Shown in pieces: positions 20,756 through 30,067 of a DNA stretch of 64,000 nucleotides (position 1 is the stretch's first letter; the number at the start of each line of letters is the position of its first letter). The stretch is from the NCBI RefSeq assembly GCF_000698555.1, contig NZ_JFHE01000003.1:124001-188000 (forward strand), given 5' to 3'. Position numbers and translations under genes: made by a program. The DNA comes from Caballeronia grimmiae (lineage in GTDB: Bacteria > Pseudomonadota > Gammaproteobacteria > Burkholderiales > Burkholderiaceae). The notes below the pieces were generated by a model. It worked only from the letters and a program-made list of their open reading frames with translations. It had not been told where the DNA came from and did not search any database.

Positions 20756-21343
20756 ATGACATACCCCGTCGCGCCGCGTCGGCGCCGGATCGTGCTGGCC
20801 GGGCTCGCCGCCTTGCCGGTGTGCGCGTTAGCATCGGCGGCGCGGGCCGCGTCCATCTTTCCGTTTATTCCGGATCACTACACGTTTCAACAAAAGCAGG
20901 TGCAGGAAGCCGTCGCGCGCAAGTTTCCGCTGCAGCGCACGGCGCGGCAGATCTTCGATGTCGTACTAAGCAATCCGGTCGTCGGCATGGCGGCGGATCG
21001 CAATCGCGTGACGGTGCATGTCGATGCGCGACTCTCCACGCCTTTCATGCCGAATCCCGTGAACGGCGCGTTCACGCTGTCGACGCAACTCGCCTACGAT
21101 GCCCCGAGCCGCTCGGTCATTCTCATGTCGCCGACAGTTGACGACTCGCAGCTGACTGGCGACGCTGCGCAGTACAACCAACAGATTGCGGCCGCCGGCG
21201 CGCTGCTTGCCGCGCAGTTGCTCGACCGCTATCCGATCTACACGTTCAAGCCCGAAGAATTGCAGTTTGCCGGTGTTTCTTACGAACCCGGTACAATCAC
21301 AGTCCTTTCAAACGGCATACGCGTTCAGATCGTCGAGAAGTGA
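20756..21343 (+). CDS. DUF1439 family exported protein (YceB-like)
   Basis: 195 residues. The start at 20756 follows GAGGAAAC at 20743-20750. The N-terminus has arginines and then a hydrophobic segment ending ASAARAA near residue 34, a Sec- or Tat-type signal (PRRRRIVLAGLAALP). The body (YTFQQKQVQEAVARKFPLQR ...) resembles the DUF1439/YceB family of periplasmic proteins, which fold like lipid-binding TULIP-related domains. There is no lipobox cysteine, unlike E. coli YceB. uppP follows after 62 bases. Confidence 0.7.
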   Translation: MTYPVAPRRRRIVLAGLAALPVCALASAARAASIFPFIPDHYTFQQKQVQEAVARKFPLQRTARQIFDVVLSNPVVGMAADRNRVTVHVDARLSTPFMPNPVNGAFTLSTQLAYDAPSRSVILMSPTVDDSQLTGDAAQYNQQIAAAGALLAAQLLDRYPIYTFKPEELQFAGVSYEPGTITVLSNGIRVQIVEK

Positions 21344-21405
21344 GTCGAAATCTTCGCGCGCTTTGCTCCACGCCAACAGCGAAAACAGCTAACAAGGGCT
21401 GACGG

Positions 21406-22239
21406 ATGGACTGGATTCTCATGTTGAAGGCGCTCGTTCTGGGCGTTGTAGAAGGCTTGACCGAATTCCTGCCGGTCTCGAGCACCGGGCACCTGATCGT
21501 TGCGGGAAGTCTGCTGAATTTCACCGACGCCCAGGCGAAGACGTTCGATGTCGTTATCCAGTTCGGCGCGATTCTCGCGATCTGCTGGGAATACCGCGCG
21601 AAGATCGGCTCCATCGTGAGCGGTTTGCCGACGCGGCCCGACGCGCGGCGCTTCGCGGTGAACGTGATCATCGCGACCATTCCCGCCATCGTGCTCGGGC
21701 TGCTTCTCGAGAAGAAGATCAAGGCGGTGTTGTTCTCGCCGGTGCCGGTGTCGGTGGCGCTGATCATCGGCGGTATCGTCATTCTGTGGGCGGAAGCGCG
21801 CCAGCGAGACCGCGCGGTGCCGCCGCGCGTGCATTCCGTCGACGACCTCACTTACGCCGACGCCTTCAAGGTCGGCCTCGCGCAATGCTTCGCGCTGATT
21901 CCGGGCACGTCGCGTTCCGGTGCGACGATCATCGGCGGGATGCTGTTCGGTCTCGACCGGCGCGCGGCGACGGAGTTTTCGTTCTTCCTCGCCATTCCGA
22001 TCATCTTCGGCGCGACGCTCTATGAGATGGCGAAGTACTGGCGCACGCTGACCGTCGACGATCTCGGGCTGTTCGCAATCGGCCTCGTGTCGGCGTTCGT
22101 GAGCGCCTTCATCTGCGTGCGGTGGCTGCTGCGCTACGTCGCGTCACACGATTTCACGGCGTTCGCGTGGTATCGGATCGGCTTCGGGCTGCTGATTCTG
22201 ATCGTCGGATATAGCGGCGGGCTGAGCTGGGCGGACTGA
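21406..22239 (+). CDS. uppP: Undecaprenyl-diphosphatase
   Basis: 277 residues with about eight membrane helices. The two family signatures are intact: [19 protein letters not shown] near residues 14-32, and [20 protein letters not shown] near residues 164-183, which carries the catalytic Ser/Arg. It dephosphorylates undecaprenyl pyrophosphate so the lipid carrier can be reused in peptidoglycan and polysaccharide synthesis, and confers bacitracin tolerance. A perfect hairpin terminator follows at 22261. Confidence 0.96.
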   Translation: MDWILMLKALVLGVVEGLTEFLPVSSTGHLIVAGSLLNFTDAQAKTFDVVIQFGAILAICWEYRAKIGSIVSGLPTRPDARRFAVNVIIATIPAIVLGLLLEKKIKAVLFSPVPVSVALIIGGIVILWAEARQRDRAVPPRVHSVDDLTYADAFKVGLAQCFALIPGTSRSGATIIGGMLFGLDRRAATEFSFFLAIPIIFGATLYEMAKYWRTLTVDDLGLFAIGLVSAFVSAFICVRWLLRYVASHDFTAFAWYRIGFGLLILIVGYSGGLSWAD

Positions 22240-22260
22240 TTCGCCGCCCATCGCGCATGT

Positions 22261-22290
22261 GAAAACGCCACGGCTTGCCGTGGCGTTTTC
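22261..22290. terminator. Bidirectional terminator between uppP and trmB
   Basis: Perfect 13-bp stem (GAAAACGCCACGG, four-base loop CTTG, CCGTGGCGTTTTC). It reads with T-rich arms on both strands, which suits the convergent genes uppP (+) and trmB (-). Confidence 0.85.
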
Positions 22291-22303
22291 GTTGATGCAC
22301 GCG

Positions 22304-23038
22304 TTACTTGCGCCGGAAAAGCAGGTCCCAGACGCCATGTCCGAGACGCAATCCGCGCTGCTCGAACTTCGTCACCGGGCGATAGTCGGGCCGCGGCGCA
22401 TAACCGTCGGCGGTATTTTCGAGCGCCGGCTCGGCCGACAGCACTTCCAGCATCTGCTCGGCGTAGTTTTGCCAGTCCGTCGCCAGATGCAGATAGCCGC
22501 CCGGCTTTATCCGCGAGACGAGCTGCGACACGAATTTCGGCTGAATCAGGCGGCGCTTGTGATGACGCGCCTTGTGCCACGGATCGGGAAAATAGATGTG
22601 AACGCCGTCGAGGCTCTCGGGCGCGATCATGTGTTCCAGCACCTCGACGGCATCGTGCTGAAGGATGCGGATGTTGCCGAGTTGCTGCTCGCCGATCAGC
22701 TTCAGCAGCGCGCCGACGCCCGGCTCATGCACTTCCACGCCGATGAAGTCGTCGCCCGGACGCGCGGCGGCGATTTCCGCCGTCGTCGCGCCCATCCCGA
22801 AGCCGATTTCCAGCACGCGCGGCGCGTGGCGGCCGAAGACGGCGTCCCAATCGGCGAGTTCGGGCGTGTACGGCACGACGAAGCGCGGACTGAGCTCGTC
22901 GATCGCGCGTTGCTGACCCGGCGACACGCGGCCCGCACGCGTGACGAAGCTGCGAATGCGGCGATGATGCAGCGTCGATTCAACGCCCTCTGCGAGTTGA
23001 CCGGCGGCGTTGTCGTCGTCCTGGGAATCGTGATTCAT
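22304..23038 (-). CDS. trmB: tRNA (guanine-N7-)-methyltransferase
   Basis: 244 residues. The class I SAM-binding loop [16 protein letters not shown] starts near residue 75. The TrmB signature [17 protein letters not shown] lies near residues 145-165, and [13 protein letters not shown] in the C-terminal third. It makes m7G46 in tRNA variable loops. The N-terminal ~35 residues are polar and probably disordered, as is common in this family. Confidence 0.96.
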   Translation of the reverse strand: MNHDSQDDDNAAGQLAEGVESTLHHRRIRSFVTRAGRVSPGQQRAIDELSPRFVVPYTPELADWDAVFGRHAPRVLEIGFGMGATTAEIAAARPGDDFIGVEVHEPGVGALLKLIGEQQLGNIRILQHDAVEVLEHMIAPESLDGVHIYFPDPWHKARHHKRRLIQPKFVSQLVSRIKPGGYLHLATDWQNYAEQMLEVLSAEPALENTADGYAPRPDYRPVTKFEQRGLRLGHGVWDLLFRRK

Positions 23039-23082
23039 GGCGAGATTGAATGCGGATGCGGGAATGCTGCGCGGGAAACTAA

Positions 23083-23112
23083 AAAGCCGCCTCGATGACG
23101 GAAGGCGGCTTT
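23083..23112 (-). terminator. Terminator downstream of tRNA-Gly
   Basis: Ten-base arms AAAGCCGCCT (23083-23092) and AGGCGGCTTT (23103-23112) flank a ten-base loop. Read on the minus strand, the hairpin ends in a run of five T (23085-23081). It sits 11 bases after the tRNA 3' end. Confidence 0.8.
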
Positions 23113-23123
23113 CACTGTGATGC

Positions 23124-23198
23124 TGGAGCGGGCGATGGGAATCGAACCCACGTCAGTAGCTTGGGAAGCTACGGTAATAGCCATTATACGACGCCCGC
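23124..23198 (-). tRNA. tRNA-Gly (anticodon CCC)
   Basis: On the minus strand the acceptor arms GCGGGCG (23198-23192) and CGCCCGC (23134-23128) pair perfectly, followed by discriminator T and an encoded CCA (23126-23124). The anticodon stem GTAGC/GCTAC encloses the loop TTCCCAA, giving anticodon CCC, which reads GGG. The T arm has GTGGGTTCGATTCCCAT. The gene is 75 bases with CCA. Confidence 0.95.
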
Positions 23199-23258
23199 GT
23201 GAGTCGGCTATTGTAAGCGCAAGAACCGCCGCCGCGCAATTGCGGCGGCGCGGCGGAC

Positions 23259-23819
23259 TCAGATGCCGAACAGCGTCATCGAGACGGCGAGGCGCGTCAC
23301 CACCATCAGCAACACCTGCACGATCACGAACAGCAGGATCGGCGACAGGTCGATGCCGCCCAGGCGCGGCAGGATGCGCCGGAGCGGATCCAGAAACGGC
23401 GCGGTGATCTGAAAGAGCAGGGGCATCGCCGGCGATTGCGGATTGAGCCACGAGAGCAGCGCCATCAGAATCGTCATCCAGATGATGAGGTTCAGCGCCC
23501 ACTTGACGACGGTGAGCACCGCGACGAGCAAGAGCATGGGCGCCATCAGCGTCGGGTCGACGCCCGCCAGCACGACCATCAGCGTCACATAGACCGCCGC
23601 TGCGATAAACGCCGCGACGATGCTCGCCCAGTCGATCTTCCCGCCCGGCAGAATCTTGCGCAGCGGCAGCACGATCCAGTTCGTCGCCTGCATCACGGCA
23701 TTCGATACCGGGTTGTATGGCGGCATGCGCACGACTTGCATCCAGGCCCGCAGCAAAAGCGCCGCGCCGAAGAGGGTGAAAACGGTGTTGAGCAGAAAAC
23801 GGGCGATATCGCCGAACAT
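23259..23819 (-). CDS. YggT family membrane protein
   Basis: 186 residues. The start at 23819 (MFGDIARFLLNTVF) is chosen because AAGAGGA lies just upstream; the frame is open to 23849. Two repeats of a membrane hairpin motif are visible, each with NP or DP followed by a LR segment (MPPYNPVSNAVMQATNWIV then LR, and TAPFLDPLRRILPRLGGIDL). This is the YggT/CcmB-like integral membrane family linked to osmotic tolerance and cell-division-associated clusters. The exact role is unknown. Confidence 0.88.
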   Translation of the reverse strand: MFGDIARFLLNTVFTLFGAALLLRAWMQVVRMPPYNPVSNAVMQATNWIVLPLRKILPGGKIDWASIVAAFIAAAVYVTLMVVLAGVDPTLMAPMLLLVAVLTVVKWALNLIIWMTILMALLSWLNPQSPAMPLLFQITAPFLDPLRRILPRLGGIDLSPILLFVIVQVLLMVVTRLAVSMTLFGI

Positions 23820-24501
23820 CTCGGGTCCTCTTGGAAACATGCGCGGCATACGCGCCGCGCCGGGGTCGGAAAAGCAAAAGAAAGCCAGAAAGAAGCGAAA
23901 GGGCGATGCCGCTAGCGGGGCGCGCGAAGCCGATGTGCTCGGGCGATGCGATGTGCGAGACCGTGCGAGTCGTGAAGGCTGACCTTGTTCATTGTTCGTT
24001 CTCTGAGCTGAATGTCATGCCGAAGTCCTCGCCGGCCGGCGGCTTGCGTTCCCCGCCCACCGTCAATGCCGGTGGGGCGCCGGACGTCACCTTAACATGG
24101 CTTGCGCGCCGCTTGGGGAGCGTTCGCGAACAGGCGGCAGCGATTGTGCCATGACTCGGTGAAAGCTGACTGCAAGCACGTGCGTGGGGCGCTGGCATCA
24201 TCGGAAAACCCTGATGTTGTCAAAGCGATACTGTCTCGAAAAGCGAAAAGTGCCACGATACGATGACAGCAAACGACACAAGACCCGCCCCGCAATTAGA
24301 AATCGATTTTAATGATCGGCATGGTTACTGCTGAAATGTGGTTCAGCACACGTCGATCGCGGGTTTTGGTTCCCTTGCGTACATTGATGGACGAACAGGA
24401 CGCGAAATACTTAAGAGAAGACGGAATTCAACGGGAAACCACCTCAGGTCATAAATGGATGCGTTTCCTCAAGATTTTTATTCGCTACGTTCGGAGGTCG
24501 C
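23820..24501. other. Intergenic region, 680 bases, no convincing gene
   Basis: GC content falls clearly in the right half (about 24200-24500). A 26-codon minus-strand frame (23912-23992, MNKVSLHDSHGLAHR at its start) has no good ribosome site. The 24312-24638 plus-strand frame overlaps the better-supported small gene at 24502. I see no RNA gene or mobile element here. The region presumably carries the promoter for the 24502 gene. Confidence 0.4.
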
Positions 24502-24663
24502 ATGAGCATTTTCGCTTATCGAAAGCATCTGCGGTTCTTGAGTCAGGCTCAACGCCGCCGCTGGTGGGATCAAAAGAAGCGCTTGACGCCGCGTGTCGTC
24601 ATTGGCGGGGCTTACGTTCCGCCGAACGTATCGCGTGAATTCGCTTATGTGAAAGTCGGCTGA
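24502..24663 (+). CDS. Small basic protein, 53 residues, unrecognised
   Basis: The ATG at 24502 is preceded at ideal spacing by a full GGAGG (24492-24496), the best ribosome site in the region. The frame ends at TGA 24661 and is followed 28 bases later by a hairpin terminator, so this is a compact single-gene unit. The protein begins MSIFAYRKHLRFLSQAQRRR, with a WWDQKKR cluster in the middle, and ends in VPPNVSREFAYVKVG. It is strongly basic with two adjacent tryptophans, no signal peptide and no membrane segment. It could bind nucleic acid or ribosomes. I do not recognise a family. Confidence 0.6.
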   Translation: MSIFAYRKHLRFLSQAQRRRWWDQKKRLTPRVVIGGAYVPPNVSREFAYVKVG

Positions 24664-24984
24664 GACCGATAATCGAGTTAGCGTAAAACATTAAAAGCCC
24701 TGCTGGACCTCACGTTCGGCGGGGCTTTTCAATTACCGAACGCTGATTTGTAATGAGACGTTACCCGCTGCGGAAGCACACTGGATCGACAAAAGGGGCG
24801 AGCGCCCGGCCAGGGCGTACGCATCGGCGAAGCGCGCTCGCGTAGTGGCTGGCGCTCGACCGGAGTGCGCGTAAGAACTTGCAATTTGCAACACATGGTT
24901 TAAGCACCGCCCCGGTTTTTTCGTAAAATTGATCCTGTGACGTCGCGCGCCGGATGGCCGGTGAAAGCGGCGAGGAGAAAGAAA
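24664..24984. other. Intergenic region upstream of the glycine/tyrosine-rich gene
   Basis: 320 bases. It holds the terminator at 24692 and presumably the promoter of the 24985 gene; a TAAAAT near 24924 is a possible -10 box with no strong -35. Nothing else is recognisable. Confidence 0.4.
24692..24730 (+). terminator. Terminator after the 53-residue gene
   Basis: Arms AAAAGCCCTGC (24693-24703) and GCGGGGCTTTT (24719-24729) pair with one G-T wobble and end in TTTT. It lies 29 bases after the stop of the small gene. Confidence 0.75.
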
Positions 24985-25311
24985 GTGAAAAAGCTCAGTG
25001 GTCTTCTGGTCGTTGGTGCAATCGCGCTCGGCGCGGCAGGTGCGGCGCAAGCGGGCGGAGTATCGATTGGTGTCGGCATCGGGGTGCCGGCGTATCCGGT
25101 TTATCAGGCGCCGCCTGCGCCGGTCTATGTCGCCCCGGCCGCGCCCGTTTATATGGCGCCCCCGCCGCCGGTCGTGTACGGGCCGCCGCCTGCGGTCGTC
25201 GTTGGCGGTTATCCGTATGGATACTATGGCCGCCCTTATGGCCGTCCGTATTGGCGCCAGCACGGCTATTACCGCCACGGCTATGGCGGCTATGGTGGCT
25301 ATCACAGGTAA
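24985..25311 (+). CDS. Exported Gly/Tyr/Pro-rich low-complexity protein
   Basis: 108 residues. The GTG at 24985 is chosen because the protein then begins VKKLSGLLVVGAIALGAAGA, a normal signal peptide cut after AQA near residue 24, with GGAGAAAG upstream. The mature protein is low complexity: a Pro/Val/Ala/Tyr block with repeated PVY and PPPPVVYGPPP, then GYPYGYYGRPYGRPYW and a tail of His/Gly/Tyr repeats ending YGGYHR. Similar short exported proteins are common in Burkholderia as envelope proteins of unknown function. The His-rich tail could bind metal. A strong terminator follows. Confidence 0.7.
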   Translation: MKKLSGLLVVGAIALGAAGAAQAGGVSIGVGIGVPAYPVYQAPPAPVYVAPAAPVYMAPPPPVVYGPPPAVVVGGYPYGYYGRPYGRPYWRQHGYYRHGYGGYGGYHR

Positions 25312-25332
25312 TCGCCGCCGCGCGAACCGATA

Positions 25333-25364
25333 ACGCAAGTCCCGTCCGGGACTTGCGTTTTTTT
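25333..25364 (+). terminator. Strong rho-independent terminator
   Basis: A 12-bp perfect stem ACGCAAGTCCCG/CGGGACTTGCGT (25333-25344 and 25347-25358) is followed by TTTTTT, 22 bases after the stop of the 24985 gene. Confidence 0.9.
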
Positions 25365-25443
25365 ATGTGCGGCGCGGCCAGCCTATTCCGGTTCGCACCG
25401 GAACTGCGGAGAATGGTGGATCCTTCACATCACGCTCGGTCCG

Positions 25444-26409
25444 ATGCCCACTCTTTCTTCTCCGACTTTCGACGATGTCGCCGATGCCGCCCGCCGCATC
25501 GAGGGTTTCGCGCATCGCACGCCCGTCCTCACGTCCCGCACGGCGGACGAAATCGCGGGCGCGTCGTTGTTCTTCAAGTGCGAGAACTTCCAGCGCATGG
25601 GCGCGTTCAAGTTCCGCGGCGCATACAACTCCATCTCTCATTTCAACGACGCGCAGCGCGCGGCCGGCGTAATCACGTACTCATCGGGCAATCACGCGCA
25701 GGCCATTGCGTTGTCGGCGAAGCTGGCGGGCATCCGGGCGACGATCGTCATGCCGGAAGACGCACCCGCCGCCAAGATGGAAGCGACGCGCGGCTACGGC
25801 GGCGAAGTCATCACGTACGACCGCTACACGCAGAATCGCGAGGAAATCGGCCGCGCGCTCGCCGAGGAGCGCGGCATGACGCTGATTCCGCCGTACGACC
25901 ATCCGCACGTGATCGCGGGGCAAGGCACGGCGGCCAAGGAATTGATCGAGGAAACCGGGCCGCTCGATTACCTGTTCGTGTGTCTCGGCGGCGGCGGGCT
26001 GATCGCCGGTTGCGCGCTCGCGGCGGCGGCGTTGTCGCCGTCGTGCAAGGTGATCGGCGTGGAGCCCGAAGCGGGCAACGACGCGCAGCAGTCGCTCGCG
26101 CGCGGCGAGATAGTGCATATCGACGTGCCGCGCACCATCGCCGATGGCGCGGCGTCGACGCATGTCGGCGAATACAACTTTCCGATCATCCAGAAGCATG
26201 TCGACCGCATCGTCACCGTGAGCGATGCGCAGCTCATCGACACGCTGCGCTTCTTCGCGCAGCGCATGAAGATCGTCGTCGAGCCGACCGGCTGTCTCGC
26301 GGCGGCGGCGGTGCTTCAAAAGATCGTGCCGGTGGAGGGCAAGCGCGTCGGCGTGATCGTGAGCGGCGGCAACGTCGATCTGGCGCGGCTCGCGCAGTTC
26401 ATCGCGTAA
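25444..26409 (+). CDS. Serine/threonine dehydratase family, probable threo-3-hydroxyaspartate ammonia-lyase
   Basis: 321 residues, fold-type II PLP enzyme. K56 in GAFKFRGA is the PLP lysine, SSGNHAQAIALSAKLAGI binds the cofactor and substrate carboxylate, and CLGGGGLIAG is the phosphate loop. There is no C-terminal ACT regulatory domain, so it is not biosynthetic IlvA. Segments such as PVLTSRTADE, YDHPHVIAGQGTAAKELIEE, VEPEAGNDAQQS and VEPTGCLAAAA closely recall yeast SRY1, a threo-3-hydroxyaspartate dehydratase. Serine racemase or catabolic threonine dehydratase activity cannot be excluded. Confidence 0.85.
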   Translation: MPTLSSPTFDDVADAARRIEGFAHRTPVLTSRTADEIAGASLFFKCENFQRMGAFKFRGAYNSISHFNDAQRAAGVITYSSGNHAQAIALSAKLAGIRATIVMPEDAPAAKMEATRGYGGEVITYDRYTQNREEIGRALAEERGMTLIPPYDHPHVIAGQGTAAKELIEETGPLDYLFVCLGGGGLIAGCALAAAALSPSCKVIGVEPEAGNDAQQSLARGEIVHIDVPRTIADGAASTHVGEYNFPIIQKHVDRIVTVSDAQLIDTLRFFAQRMKIVVEPTGCLAAAAVLQKIVPVEGKRVGVIVSGGNVDLARLAQFIA

Positions 26410-26418
26410 GCGCGATCG

Positions 26419-27090
26419 TCACGATGCCGCGTGGACGATGAGATCGCGGTAGCCGTCGACGATCACGCTATACGAGAAGTAAGCGAACAGCACCGCCGAC
26501 AGCACGTGGCACGCGCGCAGCAGGCGCGTGCCGGCGCGCTTGCGGCCGTGGCTCGCAAGCGTGCAGATGAAGATGGTCCAGCCGAGCCCGCCGCAGAAGA
26601 AGCCGAGCAGGAAGACGGATGCGCTTACCGTGCTCGTCGCGCCGGCCTTCGCGATCAGCGCGCCGCCGACCGCCGCAAACCAGAGAATCGCGCTCGGCGA
26701 CGATACCGCGAGCAGGCATCCGCGCAGGAAGCTTTTCAGGTGGCTCTGACGCGGCGCGTGCGGGTCCGCTTCGCCGGCGACGGGCGGCGCGGTCTCGGGC
26801 TTCAGCGCCTCGCGCGCCATCTTCCAGGTGAGCATCAGCAGCACGATGCCGCCGCCGATCCACACGACCCATCGCACGGCTTCGAACTGCAGCAACGCCG
26901 ACATGCCGGCGAGCGCGAGCGCCGCATAGAGCAGATCGCCGAAGCAGGTGCCGAGTCCGAGCACGAGTCCCGGCTTGAAGCCGTGCGACAGCGCGAGCGA
27001 GATGATCGCGACGTTCGCGATACCGATATCTAGACACAGCGACAGCGACAGGAAGAACCCGTCCGACATCAACGACCAGGAATGCATCAT
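26419..27090 (-). CDS. LysE family exporter
   Basis: 223 residues with about six membrane helices. SMCLDIGIANVAIISLALSHG-type segments at the N-terminus (SLCLDIGIANVAIISLALSH), then GFKPGLVLGLGTCFGDLLYA, follow the LysE/RhtB pattern. The variant LDIGIAN replaces the usual PGP motif. The gene is coupled to the upstream asparaginase gene by an ATGATG overlap, so 27090 and 27087 are alternative starts. Coupling with asparaginase suggests export of an amino acid such as aspartate or asparagine, which is inference. Confidence 0.82.
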   Translation of the reverse strand: MMHSWSLMSDGFFLSLSLCLDIGIANVAIISLALSHGFKPGLVLGLGTCFGDLLYAALALAGMSALLQFEAVRWVVWIGGGIVLLMLTWKMAREALKPETAPPVAGEADPHAPRQSHLKSFLRGCLLAVSSPSAILWFAAVGGALIAKAGATSTVSASVFLLGFFCGGLGWTIFICTLASHGRKRAGTRLLRACHVLSAVLFAYFSYSVIVDGYRDLIVHAAS

Positions 27091-28082
27091 CGCTGCCCGG
27101 TCAGTGTCAGGGTCACGTCGAGCCGTCCGGTTTCGACGCCCATCGTGTTGCGCATCGGCGGATGGCGGAAGTCGTCGAGCGCCGCGCGTTGTTCCGGCGT
27201 GCCGATGCCGAGCAGATGCAGCACGTGGGCGACGATCGCGTGCATGACGGCAAGGTTGCCGTCCTCCACTTTTAACGCGATACCGAGCGCGCCTTCCGCA
27301 CGCTTCACGCCGATCGCATAGCTCGCATCCGCGCCGGTCTTGCCGACGACCGCGCCGCCGAACGCGCGCATGAGCCGCTCGCAAAAGCGGCCCTCGCCGG
27401 AGACGAGTTCGGGATACGTCGTCATCGCACGATGGATGCGCCCGAGCGGCGAATCGTCGGGCGCAGCGGCGAGCTTCATGTACAGCCGCGCCAGCCGGTC
27501 GAGCGGGAAGGCGGGCGTCGGCAGGTTGCAGCCGTCGATGGCCCATTGCACTTCATCGGAGGGCACATCGACCGCGTGCGCCACCGTCCGCTTCACGTGG
27601 GCTTGCAGCGGGTGCGCGCTCAAGTGGTAGCCGTCGAGCGGCGCGTTCATCGCGCGGGCCGCGGCGAGCATGCCGGCGTGCTTGCCCGAGCAGTTGCTGC
27701 ACACGGGCGTCGGCGTGAAGTCGCGACGAATCCAGTCCTTATAGACGGCGTCGGAAATCGGCGGATGGCCGCCGCAGCGCAGATCGGCTTCGTGCGCGTC
27801 GGCCTTGGCGAGCATCGCGCGGGCGCGGTCGATGTGGCGCGGCTCGCTGCTGTGCGAGCCGCACATCAACGCGAGATCGGCGTCGTCGAAAGCGAAGCGC
27901 TCGAGCGCGCCCGTCTCCATGATCGCAAGCGCCTGCGCCGGTTTGGCGGCCGAGCGCGGCAGCGTCATGCGATGCGGATCGCCGAACGCATGCAGCACGT
28001 CGCCATTTGCATCGACGACGGCGACGTGCGCCCGGTGCGTGTTCTCGATGGCGTTTCCACGATAGAGCGTCGCCGCGATCAT
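27087..28082 (-). CDS. Class 3 (Rhizobium-type) L-asparaginase
   Basis: 331 residues. It belongs to the asparaginase II family (PF06089 type), not the E. coli AnsA/AnsB fold. The two Ser-Lys tandems described for the R. etli enzyme are recognisable: S44-A-A-K47 in [10 protein letters not shown] and S76 in [11 protein letters not shown]. The cysteines of RCGGHPP and [13 protein letters not shown] fit the zinc-site region. It hydrolyses asparagine to aspartate and ammonia. Its start overlaps the ubiD stop (ATGA), an odd functional pairing that may simply reflect compaction. Confidence 0.88.
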   Translation of the reverse strand: MIAATLYRGNAIENTHRAHVAVVDANGDVLHAFGDPHRMTLPRSAAKPAQALAIMETGALERFAFDDADLALMCGSHSSEPRHIDRARAMLAKADAHEADLRCGGHPPISDAVYKDWIRRDFTPTPVCSNCSGKHAGMLAAARAMNAPLDGYHLSAHPLQAHVKRTVAHAVDVPSDEVQWAIDGCNLPTPAFPLDRLARLYMKLAAAPDDSPLGRIHRAMTTYPELVSGEGRFCERLMRAFGGAVVGKTGADASYAIGVKRAEGALGIALKVEDGNLAVMHAIVAHVLHLLGIGTPEQRAALDDFRHPPMRNTMGVETGRLDVTLTLTGQR

Positions 28083-29689
28083 GCGTTGCTCCCCGCATCG
28101 TCGAGACCGATTTCGGTCCACAGCGCATCGACGCGCCGCTTGACGGCGGCATCCATCACGATCGGCCGCCCCCATTCGCGATGCGTTTCGCCGGGCCACT
28201 TGTTGGTGGCGTCGAGTCCCATCTTCGATCCCAGGCCCGCCACCGGCGATGCGAAGTCGAGATAGTCGATCGGCGTATTGTCGACCATGACCGTGTCGCG
28301 CGTGGGATCGACGCGCGTGGTGATCGCCCAGATGACTTCCTTCCAGTCGCGCACGTTGACGTCTTCATCCACCACGACGATGAACTTCGTATACATGAAC
28401 TGTCGCAGGAAGCTCCAGACGCCCAGCATCACGCGCTTCGCATGGCCGGCGTAGCTCTTCCTCATCTGCACGATGGCCATGCGATAGCTGCAGCCTTCGG
28501 GCGGCAAGTAGAAGTCGGTGATTTCGGGGAACTGCTTCTGCAGCAGCGGCACGAAGACTTCGTTCAGCGCGACGCCGAGCACGGCCGGTTCGTCGGGGGG
28601 CTTGCCGGTGTACGTCGAATGAAAGAGCGCGTCGCGCCGCATCGTGATCTTCTCGACCGTGAAGACCGGAAACCACTCCTGCTCGTTGTAGTAGCCGGTG
28701 TGATCGCCATACGGCCCTTCGAGCGCGTGCTCGTAGCGCGCGGCGGCGCCGGTCGCCGGACGCGGCGGTGCGCCTTCCGGCGCCGGAGGCAATGCGCCTT
28801 CCTGCGGATAGATGAAGCCTTCCAGCACGATTTCCGCGCGCGCCGGCACCTGCAAGGTGTCGACGCCCGGCGTCAGGCACTTCGCCAGTTCGGTGCGCGA
28901 GCCGCGCAGCAGACCGGCGAACTGATATTCGGAGAGCGTATCGGGCACGGGCGTGACCGCGCCGAGAATCGTCGCGGGATCGGCGCCGAGCACGACCGCC
29001 ACCGGGTACGGCTTGCCCGGATTGGCGAGCGCGAACTCGCGGAAGTCGAGCGCGCCGCCGCGATGCGCGAGCCATCGCATGATCAGCTTGTTGCGCCCGA
29101 TTAGCTGCTGACGGTAGATGCCGAGATTCTGACGCGGCTTGTTCGGCCCGCGCGTCACCGTGAGCCCCCAGGTGAGCAGCGGTCCCGCGTCGCCCGGCCA
29201 GCAGGTCTGAATCGGCAGGCGCGCCAGATCGACGTCGTTGCCTTCCCACACGATTTCCTGGCAAGGCGGCGAACTCACGGATTTCGGCGCCATATCCCAC
29301 ACGGCTTTCGCGAGCGACAGCAGCTTGCCGGCGTCCTTCAGGCCGCGCGGCGGCTCCGGCTCCTTGAGCGCGGACAGCAGACGGCCGACGTCGCGCAGGG
29401 AATCGAGCGCGGCGGTATCGCTGCCGAGTTCCGCGTTCGCGCCTGCTGTCGTCTGCGTTTCGATACCCATGCCGAGCGCCACGCGCCGCGTCGTGCCGAA
29501 CAGATTGGCAAGCACCGGCATCGTGTGACCAGCCGGCGCTTCGAACAGCAAGGCCGGGCCGCCCGAGCGGAGAACGCGATCGGAAAGTTCGGTGATTTCG
29601 AGGATGGGGGAGACAGGCTGGCGGACGCGGCGCAGTTCACCGAGCGCTTCGAGGCGGGCGGTGAAGTCGCGCAGATCTTTATATTTCAT
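28079..29689 (-). CDS. ubiD: 4-hydroxy-3-polyprenylbenzoate decarboxylase
   Basis: 536 residues, starting [20 protein letters not shown] as in UbiD of beta- and gamma-proteobacteria. UbiD family segments include [27 protein letters not shown] with the prFMN/Mn-binding region, [20 protein letters not shown], and [22 protein letters not shown]. It removes the carboxyl group of octaprenyl-hydroxybenzoate in ubiquinone synthesis and uses prenylated FMN made by UbiX, which is not in this window. It is the first gene of a run with asparaginase and lysE. Confidence 0.95.
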   Translation of the reverse strand: MKYKDLRDFTARLEALGELRRVRQPVSPILEITELSDRVLRSGGPALLFEAPAGHTMPVLANLFGTTRRVALGMGIETQTTAGANAELGSDTAALDSLRDVGRLLSALKEPEPPRGLKDAGKLLSLAKAVWDMAPKSVSSPPCQEIVWEGNDVDLARLPIQTCWPGDAGPLLTWGLTVTRGPNKPRQNLGIYRQQLIGRNKLIMRWLAHRGGALDFREFALANPGKPYPVAVVLGADPATILGAVTPVPDTLSEYQFAGLLRGSRTELAKCLTPGVDTLQVPARAEIVLEGFIYPQEGALPPAPEGAPPRPATGAAARYEHALEGPYGDHTGYYNEQEWFPVFTVEKITMRRDALFHSTYTGKPPDEPAVLGVALNEVFVPLLQKQFPEITDFYLPPEGCSYRMAIVQMRKSYAGHAKRVMLGVWSFLRQFMYTKFIVVVDEDVNVRDWKEVIWAITTRVDPTRDTVMVDNTPIDYLDFASPVAGLGSKMGLDATNKWPGETHREWGRPIVMDAAVKRRVDALWTEIGLDDAGSNA

Positions 29690-29900
29690 CGATGGTCGAT
29701 TGAAGACTCGAGGCCGCTACCAGAGAAGCCGGGAAGCGGGACGGCTGCGCGCTTGGCGATTGTCGATTTTACCTGCGCGTGCGTCCGTGCGCTGGGAGAC
29801 ATTCAGTGAATTCCCCTCGAAACCGCCCGGCAGATGTGCGTTGTCGCTCCTAAACAGTGTTCATCATAACTGTAAGTAATTGAAACGCAAAGCTATAGCA

Positions 29901-29928
29901 TTGACGGATCATTAAACCCTGCTAGAAT
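29901..29928 (+). promoter_or_regulatory. Predicted sigma-70 promoter
   Basis: TTGACG at 29901-29906, a 16-base spacer, and TAGAAT at 29923-29928, in a locally A/T-rich patch. Transcription would start near 29935 and run toward the transglycosylase gene. Confidence 0.65.
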
Positions 29929-30045
29929 CGCTTCGCATCAGTTGCAGGTTTTGAAACTTTTTACCTCTGCCTCAGGTTTTCTTCAGACGCTGTGCGTCGC
30001 CTGCGCCGTACCTGCCCGGCGATTCATGGCTGTTGGTTGTCACTG

Positions 30046-30067
30046 CCGGCGTTTTTGCGCCGGTTTT
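30046..30067 (+). terminator. Terminator-like hairpin inside the leader
   Basis: CCGGCG (30046-30051), loop TTTTTG, CGCCGG (30058-30063) and then TTTT. It is short but GC-rich and lies about 110 bases after the predicted transcription start. It could end a small RNA or attenuate transcription of the gene at 30274. Confidence 0.4.

Noticed and set aside
23912..23992. 26-codon minus-strand frame starting MNKVSLHDSHGLAHR
   Set aside because: Too short to judge, no clear ribosome site and no known leader-peptide pattern.
24312..24638. 108-codon plus-strand frame
   Set aside because: Overlaps the better-supported 53-residue gene in another frame and has no ribosome site or recognisable domains.
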